A DNA stretch of 64,000 nt from Leptospira sp. WS58.C1 (lineage in GTDB: Bacteria > Spirochaetota > Leptospiria > Leptospirales > Leptospiraceae): positions 1,701,001-1,765,000 of the forward strand of contig NZ_CP162137.1 of NCBI RefSeq assembly GCF_040833995.1. The letters are read 5' to 3'. The notes beneath the pieces were generated by a model. That model saw nothing but the letters and a program-made list of their open reading frames with translations. It did not search any database and was not told the origin of the DNA. Made by a program: the position numbers and the translations under genes. Shown here in pieces: positions 1 to 9,612 of the stretch. The number at the start of each line of letters is the position of its first letter. Position 1 is the first letter of the stretch.

Positions 1-41
1 CTTTCGAAGGCCTTTTTCTCAATTGGTAGTAACCAGAAGTC

Positions 42-773
42 TTAAGAAAGAATATATTCTTTATTCAAAACTCGGATAAAATCCCGTTTGATTTCTTTCG
101 GACAAGCCGCCTCGCATTCATACTGATTCGTACAATTTCCGAAACCTTCTTTGTCCATAGCGTTTACCATGTTTTTTACACGTTCTTTTTTCTCGACTTG
201 CCCCTGAGGCAGTAGTGCAAGGTGAGAAATTTTTGCCGAAACAAAAAGCATAGCGGAAGCATTTTTACAAGAAGCAACACAAGCACCACAACCGATACAA
301 GTGGCTGCATCCATTGCAACGTCCGCATCCTTTTTTGGGATCGGCAATGCGTTTGCGTCGGGAGCTCCTCCCGTATTGACACTGACGAATCCCCCTGCTT
401 GGATGATCCTGTCAAAACCGCTACGATCTACGACTAGGTCTTTTACGACCGGGAATGCTTTCGCTCTCCATGGTTCTAAATAGATCGTGTCTCCATCTTT
501 AAAACTTCTCATGTGAAGTTGGCAGGTGGTCACACCAGGGAGAGGGCCGTGTGCCTCTCCGTTGATCATAATATTACAAGAACCGCAAATACCTTCTCTA
601 CAATCATGCTCGAACGCAATCGGGTCATCTCCCTTTACGATCAGATCCTCGTTAACTACGTCCAACATTTCTAAAAAAGACATATCGGGAGAGATCCCTT
701 TTGCATCGTAATTTACGATTTTGCCTTTCTCTTTTGCGTTTTTTTGTCTCCAGACTTTTAGTTTGAGGTCCAT
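42..773 (-). CDS. sdhB: Succinate dehydrogenase/fumarate reductase iron-sulfur subunit
   Basis: Electron-transfer subunit of complex II, passing electrons from the SdhA flavin to the membrane quinone site. The N-terminal plant-type ferredoxin domain has the 2Fe-2S ligands C58, C63, C66 and C84. The C-terminal half has two further clusters: C159-x2-C162-x2-C165-x3-C169 and C214, C220, C224. At 243 residues it has normal length. It is the last gene of sdhCAB: its start codon overlaps the sdhA stop by one base, so translation is probably coupled. The stop lies 41 bases from the window edge and no terminator is visible there. Confidence 0.96.
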   Translation of the reverse strand: MDLKLKVWRQKNAKEKGKIVNYDAKGISPDMSFLEMLDVVNEDLIVKGDDPIAFEHDCREGICGSCNIMINGEAHGPLPGVTTCQLHMRSFKDGDTIYLEPWRAKAFPVVKDLVVDRSGFDRIIQAGGFVSVNTGGAPDANALPIPKKDADVAMDAATCIGCGACVASCKNASAMLFVSAKISHLALLPQGQVEKKERVKNMVNAMDKEGFGNCTNQYECEAACPKEIKRDFIRVLNKEYILS

Positions 774-2689
774 TATTTGTAGCTCCTCGTTGCGAGTTTA
801 ATATTCTCGAATTCCAGTTTTTCTCTGTGCTCTGTAGGTTTTGCACCTACACCTTTCCATTCCCAAGCGGTGGCATGACAGAATTTTTCGTCGTCACGTT
901 TTGCCTCCCCGTCGTCCATCTGGTGTTCCGTGCGGAAATGTCCTCCACAAGATTCTTCCCTTGTGAGAGCGTCCAAGCAGAGAAGTTCTCCGAATTCCAA
1001 GAAGTCGGCAACTCTACCGGCTTTTTCCAAAGATTGATTTAGCTCAAGCCCGGAACCTGGAACGTTTACGTTCTGCCAGAATTCTTCTCTGATCTGAGGG
1101 ATTTTCACAAGAGCTTCTTTTAAACTCTTATCGTCCCTTGCCATTCCGCAATTATTCCACATGATCTTTCCGAGTTCTTTATGGAAAGAATCAACGGTCC
1201 TTTTCCCTTTGATAGAGAGAAGTTTGTTGATTTGAGAATTAGCGTCGGTCTCTGCTTTTTTGAATTCGGCATGATCCGTAGAAGGAGTTTTTCCGAACCC
1301 AACTTCTGCCAAATAATTTCCAATGGTGTAAGGAAGAACGAAATAACCGTCTGCCAGTCCTTGCATTAGTGCAGAAGCCCCGAGTCTGTTTGCTCCGTGA
1401 TCTGAGAAGTTTGCCTCACCGATCACAAATAGTCCAGGAAGATTGCTCATCAGATTATAATCCACCCAGAGTCCACCCATTGTATAGTGAACTGCCGGAT
1501 AAATTCTCATCGGAACTTTGTAAGGGTTTTCTCCGGTAATCTGTTCATACATCTGGAATAAGTTCCCGTATCTTTCCGCGATTGTATGCTCTCCTAGACG
1601 TTTGATCGCAGAGGAGAAGTCCAGATATACACCTTGTCCACCTGGCCCGACACCGAAGCCCGCGTCACAAACTTCTTTTGCAGACCGGGAAGCGATGTCA
1701 CGAGGACAGAGGTTTCCGTAACTTGGATACTTTCTTTCTAAGTAATAATCTCTTTCGCTCTCAGGAATATCCGCAGGGTTACGAGTATCTCCTTGTTTTT
1801 TAGGGACCCAAATACGTCCGTCGTTTCGAAGAGACTCGGACATCAAAGTCAGTTTGGACTGATGATCTCCGGACACCGGGATACAAGTAGGGTGGATCTG
1901 AGTGTAACAAGGGTTCGCGAAAAAGGCTCCCTTCTTGTAAGCTCTAAATGTTGCAGTAACGTTAGAACCTTTCGCATTTGTGGAGAGATAGAATACGTTA
2001 CCGTATCCACCGGAAGCAAGCACCACTGCATCTGCAGAATGAACACTCACTTGTCCAGTGACTAGATCTCGGATCACCACACCTTTTGCATGACCGTCGA
2101 TTACAACTAAGTCCAACATCTCCGTTCTAGGATACATCTTCACATTTCCTAAACCGATCTGTCTGGAAAGTGCGGAATAAGCTCCCAATAGAAGCTGTTG
2201 TCCGGTTTGTCCTTTCGCATAGAAAGTACGGGAAACTTGCGCACCACCGAAGGATCTATTGTCCAAATGTCCGCCGTATTCTCTGGCGAACGGAACACCC
2301 TGAGCCACACATTGGTCGATGATATTTGCAGAAACTTGGGCTAAACGATATACGTTTGCTTCTCTTGCTCTGAAGTCCCCACCTTTGATGGTATCGTAAA
2401 ACAAACGATACACTGAGTCACCGTCGTTTTGGTAATTCTTCGCTGCGTTGATACCACCTTGAGCTGCGATGGAGTGAGCCCTACGCGGGCTGTCTTGGAA
2501 GCAGAATGTCTTAACATTATATCCCAATTCAGCCAAAGTAGCGGAAGCGGAACCACCTGCGAGTCCGGTCCCGATCACGATAACGGTATATTTTCTTTTG
2601 TTAGCCGGGTTAACTAATTTGATATGGGATTTATAATCGTCCCATTTTTTTTCCAAGGGACCCGATGGGATTTTGGAATCTAAACTCAT
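773..2689 (-). CDS. sdhA: Succinate dehydrogenase/fumarate reductase flavoprotein subunit
   Basis: Catalytic flavoprotein of complex II; oxidises succinate to fumarate at the inner face of the cytoplasmic membrane. A Rossmann FAD motif (GTGLAGG) lies near residue 40, and the H-S-x-A-A-Q-G-G segment near residue 71 contains the histidine that normally binds FAD covalently. The C-terminal half has the conserved Y-x-M-G-G and G-A-N-R-L-G-A substrate/FAD segments. At 638 residues it matches the long SdhA form of three-subunit enzymes that carry a single large cytochrome b anchor. It lies 1 base after sdhC and overlaps sdhB by one base. Confidence 0.96.
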   Translation of the reverse strand: MSLDSKIPSGPLEKKWDDYKSHIKLVNPANKRKYTVIVIGTGLAGGSASATLAELGYNVKTFCFQDSPRRAHSIAAQGGINAAKNYQNDGDSVYRLFYDTIKGGDFRAREANVYRLAQVSANIIDQCVAQGVPFAREYGGHLDNRSFGGAQVSRTFYAKGQTGQQLLLGAYSALSRQIGLGNVKMYPRTEMLDLVVIDGHAKGVVIRDLVTGQVSVHSADAVVLASGGYGNVFYLSTNAKGSNVTATFRAYKKGAFFANPCYTQIHPTCIPVSGDHQSKLTLMSESLRNDGRIWVPKKQGDTRNPADIPESERDYYLERKYPSYGNLCPRDIASRSAKEVCDAGFGVGPGGQGVYLDFSSAIKRLGEHTIAERYGNLFQMYEQITGENPYKVPMRIYPAVHYTMGGLWVDYNLMSNLPGLFVIGEANFSDHGANRLGASALMQGLADGYFVLPYTIGNYLAEVGFGKTPSTDHAEFKKAETDANSQINKLLSIKGKRTVDSFHKELGKIMWNNCGMARDDKSLKEALVKIPQIREEFWQNVNVPGSGLELNQSLEKAGRVADFLEFGELLCLDALTREESCGGHFRTEHQMDDGEAKRDDEKFCHATAWEWKGVGAKPTEHREKLEFENIKLATRSYK

Positions 2690-2690
2690 A

Positions 2691-3392
2691 TTATTGCGCT
2701 CCTGGAACTTTCACGAAGTTGAGAAGAATAGCAACCGGCATGGAAGTATTGCCGATGAAGATGGTCAAAGCGTAGAGGATCGCAAATGCGTTCGTCTTTG
2801 GCGCCCAGAACGGAGTGTTCAAACCGAGAGTTTGGAAAACACTCGTAACTCCGTGACGAAGATGGAATGCAAGCAAAGTCATCGCTACGATATAGGAAAT
2901 AGAAACATAGATGTTCTTAAATCCTAAGATCACCATGGAGTAAACATCATGTCTTTGTTTGTCACCAATGGTTTCTTGGAGAGCGAAGTTTTCCGGCTGG
3001 ATCTTACCTAGGGTAAAATGAAGCAAATGGTATATTACGAAAGCTAATAATACGGAACCTGTCAAAGCCATATAACGGGAAGACACGGTTGCTTGGATCG
3101 TACTTTCTTTTACATAACCTACAGGCCTTGCCTTCTTATTTTCCAAAGACAGTTTGAGGGCGTAGTAAACGTGTAATACGAACGCTACCAAAAGAATTCC
3201 GCGGGCAAGCCATAGTAGTCCGCCTAAACTTTGTAAGAACTCAGCATAGGTGTTAATCTTATCCGGTTCTTGGAAGATCTGGAGGTTCCCCAGCATGTGT
3301 ATAAATACAAAGCCGAAGAGAATGATTCCGGTAATCGCAACGATAGTTTTTCTACCGATGGACGACCTTAGATATCCAGCTTGAAAATCCAT
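2691..3392 (-). CDS. sdhC: Succinate dehydrogenase cytochrome b membrane anchor
   Basis: Membrane anchor and haem b/quinone subunit of complex II. The 233 residues contain about five hydrophobic helices (around residues 15-35, 55-80, 105-130, 155-175 and 200-225) with histidines inside or at the ends of helices that could bind haem. This is the single-polypeptide SdhC type used when no SdhD exists, and none is present here. The ATG is preceded by AGGAG at about 7 bases. It is the first gene of sdhCAB, so the promoter should lie in the 179-base gap before the divergent gene at 3572; no clear -35/-10 pair stands out. Confidence 0.92.
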   Translation of the reverse strand: MDFQAGYLRSSIGRKTIVAITGIILFGFVFIHMLGNLQIFQEPDKINTYAEFLQSLGGLLWLARGILLVAFVLHVYYALKLSLENKKARPVGYVKESTIQATVSSRYMALTGSVLLAFVIYHLLHFTLGKIQPENFALQETIGDKQRHDVYSMVILGFKNIYVSISYIVAMTLLAFHLRHGVTSVFQTLGLNTPFWAPKTNAFAILYALTIFIGNTSMPVAILLNFVKVPGAQ

Positions 3393-3571
3393 TCAAAATC
3401 TCCTGTGAGGATCATGGGAAGAAGTCATCGATTTGTTTGAGGAAGGGATCGAAAAAGCGAAAGATCGAATTTAGAATCCCTCTACAAAGTAGGATAAAAA
3501 ATAAGGTCTAGACGAAAAGCACTTTTAAACCAAAAGACAAAAAATGGACATTCGCGGAGGAATTTTTAGAC

Positions 3572-5092
3572 TTGGTCTCATTTAGTGCGGCGCGAAAATT
3601 CAAAAAAACGCAAATGATTTCGAAGGATCCATTTCAGTCTTTATATAGGGAGCCCATTTACGAGGGCCGAAAGGAAAAATTCTCCCCGGGAAAAAAGGGA
3701 GAAGGGACTGGTTATTTTCTCTTCCGAGAACTCAAACTTTCCCGAATTGCGTTCGGCGGATATCGGATTGGACTGGAAGATCCGGAGCATAAGGAAGCTC
3801 TTCAGCTTGCCCTACATTCCGGAGTCAATGTGATCGATATATCGGCCAACTACGGAGATGGAGAGGCAGAAAGTTTAGTCGGTAAGGTCCTGGATGAAAA
3901 TTTCAAAAAAAGGCATCTGCACCGAAAGGAAATTTTTTTAGTCACCAAAGCCGGGTATATCCAAGGAAGGAATATGAAACTTGTGGAGTCCAGAGAAAAG
4001 GAGAAGGATCCTTTTCCGGAAATCACCTATTACCAACCCGGCTGCTATCATTGTATCTCTCCGGAATTTTTAGAAGACCAATTGGAAAGATCCAGAAAGC
4101 GTCTGGGAGTTTCCACCATCGATGCATTCCTATTACATAATCCGGAATATTTTCTAAGCCACTCCGAAAAGAACAAAGTTCTCAAGGAAGAAGCGCATGC
4201 GGAATACTATCGCAGGATCAAAGAGGCCTTTCGGTTTTTAGAGAAGGCCAGAAAAGAAGGAAAAATCCAATTTTATGGAATTTCCAGTAATACCTTTCCT
4301 GTGCCGGAATCGGAATATACGCATACGTCTTTGTCGAAGTGCCTACAAATTGCTGAGAAGGTTGCTGGGAAACAAAACGGATTCGCAGTGGTCCAGTTCC
4401 CTGGGAATTGGTACGAAGACGGATTCCTTCGAAATCGGTCGGAAGGTCGGACTCTACTCGAAATCTGTAGGTACTTCGACCTTCTACCTCTCATCAACCG
4501 ACCTCTCAACTCCTTCCGAGCAGGAAAAGGGATGGTCCGACTTTCTTATACTCCCCAGAACCAAACTCCGGACCTGTCGAAGTTACTACAAATCCTAGAA
4601 CTCGAATCCTCTCTTTTGGAATCACTTTCTCCAAATCCGAACCGGAATTCACTTTCCAAGCTCTGGCAAACCTATGGGGAGAAGGTTCGCTCCGAAGAAC
4701 AATTCCAAGTCCTTCTCCAAAAATCCTGGATCCCTAGCTTGCGAGTAGTCATTGACGAAATATATTCAGAAAAAGGAAAAGAATCCGCGGAAGAATATTT
4801 AAGAGTCTTAAACACCGCACTTCCATTATTAGAAGAACATATACAGATCCGCTCTTCTGAAAACCTTTCCGGACTATACGAAAGTTTGGTTTCAAAATAT
4901 CATCCAAACGGAGATGCTCCGGAAAGTTTGTCTTCACTCATGGTATTCCATTTGGCTTCCCTTTTGGAAAAAGGAACCGTGTTACTCGGAATGCGAAAAA
5001 GAAAATACGTACGGGATATTCTTCCCATCTTCAAAAAACAACTACCGGAGATCCCAGGATCCGAATGGGGAGAAAATGGAATTCGATTCTGA
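3572..5092 (+). CDS. Aldo/keto reductase family protein
   Basis: NAD(P)H-dependent oxidoreductase of the aldo/keto reductase superfamily; the substrate is unknown. The TIM-barrel part spans roughly residues 50-360. It shows the family signature (D-I-S-A-N-Y-G-D-G, giving the catalytic Asp and Tyr), a Lys in LVTKAGY, and a His in LLHNPEY, completing the D-Y-K-H tetrad. The last 140 residues are a helical extension not needed for the core. The start is uncertain: the listed TTG has GGAGG about 12 bases upstream, while an ATG at 3614 has no ribosome site. It overlaps the next gene by 17 bases. Confidence 0.85.
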   Translation: MVSFSAARKFKKTQMISKDPFQSLYREPIYEGRKEKFSPGKKGEGTGYFLFRELKLSRIAFGGYRIGLEDPEHKEALQLALHSGVNVIDISANYGDGEAESLVGKVLDENFKKRHLHRKEIFLVTKAGYIQGRNMKLVESREKEKDPFPEITYYQPGCYHCISPEFLEDQLERSRKRLGVSTIDAFLLHNPEYFLSHSEKNKVLKEEAHAEYYRRIKEAFRFLEKARKEGKIQFYGISSNTFPVPESEYTHTSLSKCLQIAEKVAGKQNGFAVVQFPGNWYEDGFLRNRSEGRTLLEICRYFDLLPLINRPLNSFRAGKGMVRLSYTPQNQTPDLSKLLQILELESSLLESLSPNPNRNSLSKLWQTYGEKVRSEEQFQVLLQKSWIPSLRVVIDEIYSEKGKESAEEYLRVLNTALPLLEEHIQIRSSENLSGLYESLVSKYHPNGDAPESLSSLMVFHLASLLEKGTVLLGMRKRKYVRDILPIFKKQLPEIPGSEWGENGIRF

Positions 5093-5558
5093 AATACTTT
5101 CCATATTAGAAAAAGTGAAACAAGGAGACCCAGATTCCAGTTTCGACTACGCATGGGCAGAAGGAAGAAAGCTCTATTTAAAAGGACGATATTTCGAATT
5201 ACACGAGGTATTCGAATTCCAATGGAAGAAGGAGACCGGAAGCAGAAAATACCTTTTACACGGATGGATCCAACTTGCAATTTCCTTGAATAAGGTTTTC
5301 AAAAAACCAAATATACGCGGATCTAAAATGCAGGCCGAGAAATCCAAAGAGAAATTCATAAAACTTTCCGAAACGGGAGAACTTTCCCTAAACGGAGAAA
5401 TACAAATTGCCGGTATAATCTCCTACTTGGAAACACTTTTGAATTTATTTGAAAGTGAAGAAAGTTGGGACCTCGAACAAATTAAGAAACTTTCTCTTCC
5501 GGAAATGCAGGAAAACGTAAAGGAATTGTTTTCAAGTTCCGTTTTCCCGGCATCATGA
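5076..5558 (+). CDS. DUF309 domain protein
   Basis: Small helical protein of the DUF309 family, function unknown. The segment around residues 25-60 ([20 protein letters not shown]) is the family hallmark, with acidic and histidine residues that resemble a metal site. The frame is open further upstream, but I place the start at ATG 5076 because GGGGAG precedes it at 3-4 bases and earlier starts would lie well inside the aldo/keto reductase gene. It overlaps that gene by 17 bases and lies 4 bases before a hydrolase, so the three form one operon. Confidence 0.82.
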   Translation: MEFDSEILSILEKVKQGDPDSSFDYAWAEGRKLYLKGRYFELHEVFEFQWKKETGSRKYLLHGWIQLAISLNKVFKKPNIRGSKMQAEKSKEKFIKLSETGELSLNGEIQIAGIISYLETLLNLFESEESWDLEQIKKLSLPEMQENVKELFSSSVFPAS

Positions 5559-5562
5559 CCTA

Positions 5563-6456
5563 ATGGAAGTTTCGGATCTTCAGAACAAAAAACAAGAAAG
5601 CGGATTTTTCGAATCCGGCGGATATAAACTTCATTATACAAAAAGAGACAATGGAAAGGGGAGAGCCTTACTTCTTCTTCATGGATTTATGGATTCTTCT
5701 CAAACCTTTTTGTTTCAGGAAGAATATTTATCCAAACATTTCGACTTATACCGTTTCGACTATAGAGGGCATGGGGATTCAGAATGGTTACGAGAAGGTT
5801 TTTATCATTTTATGCTTCCTTTGGTGGATACAAAAACGTTCATCCAAAAATTTCTTCCTGAAAAATTCCATATACTCGGCCATTCCATGGGAGGAGGCCT
5901 TGGATCAAGGATTGCCGGTCTATACCCGGAAAGAGTCGAAAGTCTTGTGTGTCTGGAGGGATTTAGTTCCCTCCAAGATCCGGAAAAAGAAAGAAGAAGA
6001 TTCCTCGGCTGGCTGGAAAATTGGGAATTAAGCCTCGCTGGAAAAGATAGGAAACGCCAAAAAAATTTCAGATCGGTGGAAGATGCGGCAGCCCGACTCG
6101 CACCCATCTATCCGAGACTTCCTAAAGAAAGACTTTTAAAGATTACGGAAACTTTAACGAGACCCGCAGAAGAGGGAGGTTATATGTGGAAGAGCGATCC
6201 TTCTTACAAAAACGGTCCTCCTGTTTTTTTAAGCCCCCAATTTACTCGACATCTCTGGGAAACCATATCATGTAATGTTCTGGTAGTTTATGGACAAAAG
6301 ACACATCTTGCCTTGGACGATAGTAAGGAAGTATTCTCGCATATTAGAAATTTAAAATATATTGAAATAGAAGATGCGGGCCACAATATGCATCATGATC
6401 GTCCCGAACTTCTCGAGACGATGCTCGAGGAATTCTACGTAACAAATTTGAAGTAA
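5563..6456 (+). CDS. Alpha/beta hydrolase
   Basis: Alpha/beta-hydrolase fold enzyme, 297 residues, probably cytoplasmic, substrate unknown. The oxyanion motif L-L-H-G-F lies near residue 40, the nucleophile elbow is G-H-S-M-G-G near residue 108, and the catalytic histidine is in E-D-A-G-H-N-M near residue 270. A lid region sits between the strands (residues 145-215). It starts 4 bases after the DUF309 gene and has no strong ribosome site of its own, which suggests translational coupling in the three-gene operon. Confidence 0.87.
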   Translation: MEVSDLQNKKQESGFFESGGYKLHYTKRDNGKGRALLLLHGFMDSSQTFLFQEEYLSKHFDLYRFDYRGHGDSEWLREGFYHFMLPLVDTKTFIQKFLPEKFHILGHSMGGGLGSRIAGLYPERVESLVCLEGFSSLQDPEKERRRFLGWLENWELSLAGKDRKRQKNFRSVEDAAARLAPIYPRLPKERLLKITETLTRPAEEGGYMWKSDPSYKNGPPVFLSPQFTRHLWETISCNVLVVYGQKTHLALDDSKEVFSHIRNLKYIEIEDAGHNMHHDRPELLETMLEEFYVTNLK

Positions 6457-6624
6457 ACAGGCCTTGCGTATGAATCTGTGTCGGATAACGTATTATCCAC
6501 TCACGTATGTTTAGTACGAAAAATCGCGTGACATAAAAAAATTTCCTGGGTATTTTCAAAAAAAACTTGTACTTTTATCATACCGGAATAGTTTTCCTCC
6601 AACGTTTTGTAGTTAGGGGCGAAC

Positions 6625-6834
6625 ATGGTAAGCAGCAAATTTAAAGAGCAGATGGAAAGATACGTAAATTACAGAGGGATAGACATTATTCTACATTTAA
6701 AAGACGGTTCTATCATCGAATTGGATAAAAACAGAAGACTTGTAGGCGAAGAGATCGTCTATTTTCCACAAAAAACAAATCCAAGTAAAATTTCTCTTAC
6801 CATGATCCAAAAAGCGGATCTATTCGTCGCCTAA
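6625..6834 (+). CDS. Small conserved-looking protein, 69 residues
   Basis: I do not recognise this protein. It is short and soluble, with a helical N-terminus and alternating hydrophobic stretches (I-D-I-I-L-H-L-K-D-G-S-I-I-E-L) that look like beta strands; the spacing would fit a small beta-barrel, but that is a guess. An AGGGG site lies 7 bases before the ATG, and a strong intrinsic terminator follows 35 bases after the stop. It is therefore a genuine single-gene transcription unit rather than a chance frame. Confidence 0.7.
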   Translation: MVSSKFKEQMERYVNYRGIDIILHLKDGSIIELDKNRRLVGEEIVYFPQKTNPSKISLTMIQKADLFVA

Positions 6835-6869
6835 CCAAAGTGACGAATCCCTTCAAGATGATCAAAACG

Positions 6870-6896
6870 ACACCGGGGATACCCGGTGTTTGTTTA
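6870..6896 (+). terminator. Intrinsic terminator of the 69-residue gene
   Basis: Perfect 8-bp stem ACACCGGG/CCCGGTGT with a GATA loop, followed by TTGTTT. It lies between convergent genes. Confidence 0.85.
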
Positions 6897-6903
6897 TAAG
6901 ACC

Positions 6904-7209
6904 TTAAGCTAAGGTCTGGATCAGTTCCTCGATCTCCTTGATCTTATCAAAATCCTTTTCCGTGTAATTCAAGAACACATCGTATTCCGCATCGGAAACA
7001 CGGTCGCATTTGATCACTTTCATCGGGATATCGATGGAACCGGAGATACTAATCGTTCCAACTTTTAGAGCCAGGTTGGTCCCAGGCTCTAAAGGGACTT
7101 CCGTTCTATGCACGATTCCTACTAGCACGTTTTCAGCAATTCTCAGCTTAGAACTTTCCAAGACCTGAAAGCCTACATTAAGTGTGGAGGGGATTCTATT
7201 ATATCTCAT
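6904..7209 (-). CDS. PilZ-like domain protein
   Basis: A 101-residue protein that looks like a stand-alone PilZ domain. It begins M-R-Y-N-R-I-P-S, followed by beta-strand segments with a central G-S-I-D-I-P-M-K-V and a C-terminal helix. PilZ proteins usually sense cyclic di-GMP, but the full R-x3-R and D/N-x-S-x-x-G signature is not clear, so ligand binding is doubtful. GGGAGG lies 9 bases before the ATG, fixing the start. It is transcribed alone; the 434-base gap upstream is shared with the divergent toxin-antitoxin pair. Confidence 0.55.
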   Translation of the reverse strand: MRYNRIPSTLNVGFQVLESSKLRIAENVLVGIVHRTEVPLEPGTNLALKVGTISISGSIDIPMKVIKCDRVSDAEYDVFLNYTEKDFDKIKEIEELIQTLA

Positions 7210-7643
7210 GGCGGTTTTCCTCCCTGTTTCTGAAAGAATATAGATTCAGTCGCTTACGTTCCGATTAAGATCCTTTTACGATCTGAAAAAATCGGTCAGA
7301 GCGGCGATTTTACTATTTAAAGCAAATTCTATACCAGTAATCCTATATTTGGCCCCGGACAAAAAGAAAATCGTGCATTGCACTAAAATATTACGTCACT
7401 TTCTAATATAGCGAACGCGCTGCAAGATATAGCAGAAGGGGAGTGGGATCTTTTGAGGATTCCGGCTTCGGATCCTTCTGTTTTGTCGAAGCTACTACAT
7501 GGCAGATCTTAGAGCCGTATCCTGAATATTCTTCTATCTTGCTAATTTATTAAGCGAATTGGAAATTTATTGCTCCGGAATGACTTTTCCTATCTTCCTT
7601 TTGTTCTTTTCTTGCCTTTCGTCTGTGTTACAATGTAATACAG
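7210..7643. other. 434-base intergenic region between PilZ-like gene and RHH/PIN pair
   Basis: No gene is supported. It contains the two divergent promoters and one imperfect hairpin (AGGAT-T-CCG, GCTT, CGG-ATCCT; 7456-7476) followed by a short T-rich stretch. A 40-codon open stretch ending near 7512 has no start codon and I do not call it. Confidence 0.5.
7628..7638 (+). promoter_or_regulatory. Palindrome over the -10 of the RHH/PIN operon
   Basis: TTACA-A-TGTAA inverted repeat containing TACAAT, a good -10 hexamer. A repressor bound here would block its own promoter, as is usual for RHH antitoxins. Transcription would begin close to the start codon. Confidence 0.45.
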
Positions 7644-7871
7644 GTGTCTGAGATGAGAAAAGTGGTCTCGGTTAGTTTAGATGAGGAATTGGAATCTATG
7701 TTACTTAAAAGCGCACGTAGACAAAAAGTTTCCAAAAGTGAAGTGGTCCAAAAGGCACTGAAACAATATTTCTTTTTAACCGAAGCAAAACGGTTTCGTA
7801 AAAACCTAAAAAATTACGCTGAAAAAGCGGGATATCTCAGCGAGGAAGATATCTATAAAGATATCTCTTGA
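7644..7871 (+). CDS. Ribbon-helix-helix antitoxin
   Basis: A 75-residue DNA-binding antitoxin. The N-terminus (R-K-V-V-S-V-S-L-D-E-E-L) is a typical ribbon strand, followed by two helices including S-K-S-E-V-V-Q-K-A-L-K-Q-Y-F; the rest should wrap the toxin. The start may be GTG 7644 or ATG 7653; neither has a good ribosome site, and the probable -10 lies just upstream. The stop overlaps the toxin start by 4 bases (ATGA type), as in most toxin-antitoxin operons. Confidence 0.85.
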   Translation: MSEMRKVVSVSLDEELESMLLKSARRQKVSKSEVVQKALKQYFFLTEAKRFRKNLKNYAEKAGYLSEEDIYKDIS

Positions 7872-8266
7872 AAATCGTTCTAGATACGAACGTACTTCTT
7901 TCCAGTTATTTGTTCCAAGGTTATACGGCAGAGGTGTTCGACCATGTTTGGTTGAACCATGAGATTATATTATCCGAATGGATCTTGAAAGAATTCAGAG
8001 AAGTATGTTCCCGCAAATTTAAGATCAAAGAAAGTGAAATTTTAGAAGTTTTGGATCATCTAAGGGGAGGGGCGAGTGTCTACCAACCGAATGGTCCTTC
8101 TCCAAAGATTTGTATAGATCCGGACGATGATAATATTCTTCGTATTGACGTATTTGCAAAAGCGGATTGGATCTTAAGCGGAGATTCCGATCTTCTGAAA
8201 TTAAAACAGTTTCAGAAAATCGAAATCATTTCTCCTAGAGAATATAAACTGAAGTTTTTAGTCTGA
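7868..8266 (+). CDS. PIN-domain toxin
   Basis: Predicted ribonuclease toxin of the PIN family (132 residues), partner of the RHH antitoxin. The acidic metal-binding residues are visible: D6 in V-L-D-T-N-V-L, a middle Glu in L-K-E-F-R-E-V, D-P-D-D-D near residue 105, and D in L-S-G-D-S-D-L-L near residue 118. The L-D-T-N-V-L-L-S-S-Y-L start and the I-D-P-D-D-D segment resemble the COG1569 group. It converges with serA, with 9 bases between the stops. Confidence 0.88.
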   Translation: MKIVLDTNVLLSSYLFQGYTAEVFDHVWLNHEIILSEWILKEFREVCSRKFKIKESEILEVLDHLRGGASVYQPNGPSPKICIDPDDDNILRIDVFAKADWILSGDSDLLKLKQFQKIEIISPREYKLKFLV

Positions 8267-8275
8267 TCAAAAGCT

Positions 8276-9499
8276 TTAGTAAAGAATTCTGGTCTTGAGA
8301 GAACCTGGATGTTTTTCTATTCTTTCTTTCAGCTCGTCTCCAACACTCATATTGATTACCATGGAGAGGTAGCCGATTTCCGCACTGGTTCCTAAATGTT
8401 GGGAACTGATATTTGCTCCGATCTCCGAAACCATACTGTTGATATCCTTCAAGAATCCAGGTTGATTTTTGTGAACATTTAGAATTCTATACATTCCCTG
8501 AGGGATCGGATTCAATTCCAGATTCGGGAAATTGACCGCAAAAGTAGTGGAACCATTGTTTACAAACTTCAAAAGTTTAGAAGCAACTTCCGTTCCAATA
8601 TTCCTCTGAGCCTCTTCCGTAGAACCTCCGATATGAGGGGTCAATATTACATTTTGCAGATTTTGTAAAGGAGTGATGAATGGGTCGCTATTGGATTCGG
8701 GCTCTTGTGGAAAAACATCCACTCCGGCGCCAGCGATATGGCCTGACTGGATCGCCTCAGCCAAAGCTTCCAGATCCACAACCTTTCCTCTGGAAAGATT
8801 GATGATATAGGCTCCTTTTTTTGTTGCCTTGATTTCCTTCGCTGCATATAAATTCATCGTTTCGGGAAGTTCAGGAACATGGAAGGTAACAAAATCGGAA
8901 ACGGAAAGGAGTTCTTCATAAGAATTTAGAGGGGTAGCATTTCCCAAAGGAAGAACAGTTTGAGTATCGTAATAGACCACTTTTAGACCCATTGCTTCTG
9001 CGAGCACGGAGACTTGGCTGCCGATATGACCGTAACCTACGATCCCCAGGGTCTTTCCACGGACCTCGAAACAGTTCTTAGAAATTTTATTCCAGATACC
9101 TGCGTGAGTATTTCGAATATGGTCGGGAACCCTTCTCGCTAACATTACGATTTCTGCAATTACAAGCTCCGCAACGGATCGGGTATTAGAATAAGGTGCG
9201 TTGAAAACTGGAATTCCTTTCTTCTCCGCTTCCGCCAAATCCACTTGGTTTGTCCCGATACAGAAACAACCCACGGTCAGAAGTCGTTTCGCTTTAGCTA
9301 AAACTGGCGCGGTTAGATTGGTTTTACTTCGGATCCCCAGAACATGAATGTTCTCGATTTCTTTCGAAAGTTCGTCTTCGCCCAGGGCCTGGGGGAGAAG
9401 GCGGACATTAAAACCGTCTTTTTGAAAGAGTTGGAATGCGTCTTGGTGAACATTCTCTAAAAGGAGGACGTTTATCTTTTCTTTCGGGTAGGAAATCAT
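8276..9499 (-). CDS. serA: D-3-phosphoglycerate dehydrogenase
   Basis: First enzyme of serine synthesis: oxidises 3-phosphoglycerate to 3-phosphohydroxypyruvate with NAD. The 407 residues align end to end with the short E. coli-type SerA, including G-C-F-C-I-G-T-N-Q-V-D-L near residue 78, the NAD motif G-Y-G-H-I-G-S, the S-R-G-K-V-V-D signature, and H-I-G-G-S-T-E-E-A with the catalytic histidine. A C-terminal ACT domain (residues 335-407) usually mediates serine feedback inhibition. There is no Shine-Dalgarno directly before the ATG; a five-codon reading frame with a good ribosome site ends in overlap with it. Confidence 0.95.
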   Translation of the reverse strand: MISYPKEKINVLLLENVHQDAFQLFQKDGFNVRLLPQALGEDELSKEIENIHVLGIRSKTNLTAPVLAKAKRLLTVGCFCIGTNQVDLAEAEKKGIPVFNAPYSNTRSVAELVIAEIVMLARRVPDHIRNTHAGIWNKISKNCFEVRGKTLGIVGYGHIGSQVSVLAEAMGLKVVYYDTQTVLPLGNATPLNSYEELLSVSDFVTFHVPELPETMNLYAAKEIKATKKGAYIINLSRGKVVDLEALAEAIQSGHIAGAGVDVFPQEPESNSDPFITPLQNLQNVILTPHIGGSTEEAQRNIGTEVASKLLKFVNNGSTTFAVNFPNLELNPIPQGMYRILNVHKNQPGFLKDINSMVSEIGANISSQHLGTSAEIGYLSMVINMSVGDELKERIEKHPGSLKTRILY

Positions 9500-9513
9500 A
9501 GTTCTATTGCCAT
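9496..9513 (-). promoter_or_regulatory. Five-codon upstream reading frame overlapping the serA start
   Basis: ATG-GCA-ATA-GAA-CTA-TGA, encoding M-A-I-E-L, preceded by AAGGA (9522-9526) at 8 bases. Its TGA overlaps the serA ATG in an ATGA junction. The same bases form a perfect 7-bp hairpin GTTCTAT-GGCA-ATAGAAC (9501-9518). Confidence 0.45.
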
Positions 9514-9612
9514 AGAACGTATCCTTGGCTTCTCTGAAAACGGATTTTTTACTTCACCTTTGGGGGATCGTGAGAAGAATGGAATGGAAACCCACCCGGA
9601 GACCAATTTTTA

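Noticed and set aside
7381..7512. 40-codon open stretch resembling a protein C-terminus
   Set aside because: No start codon and no match I can support; may be a gene remnant but the evidence is too thin.
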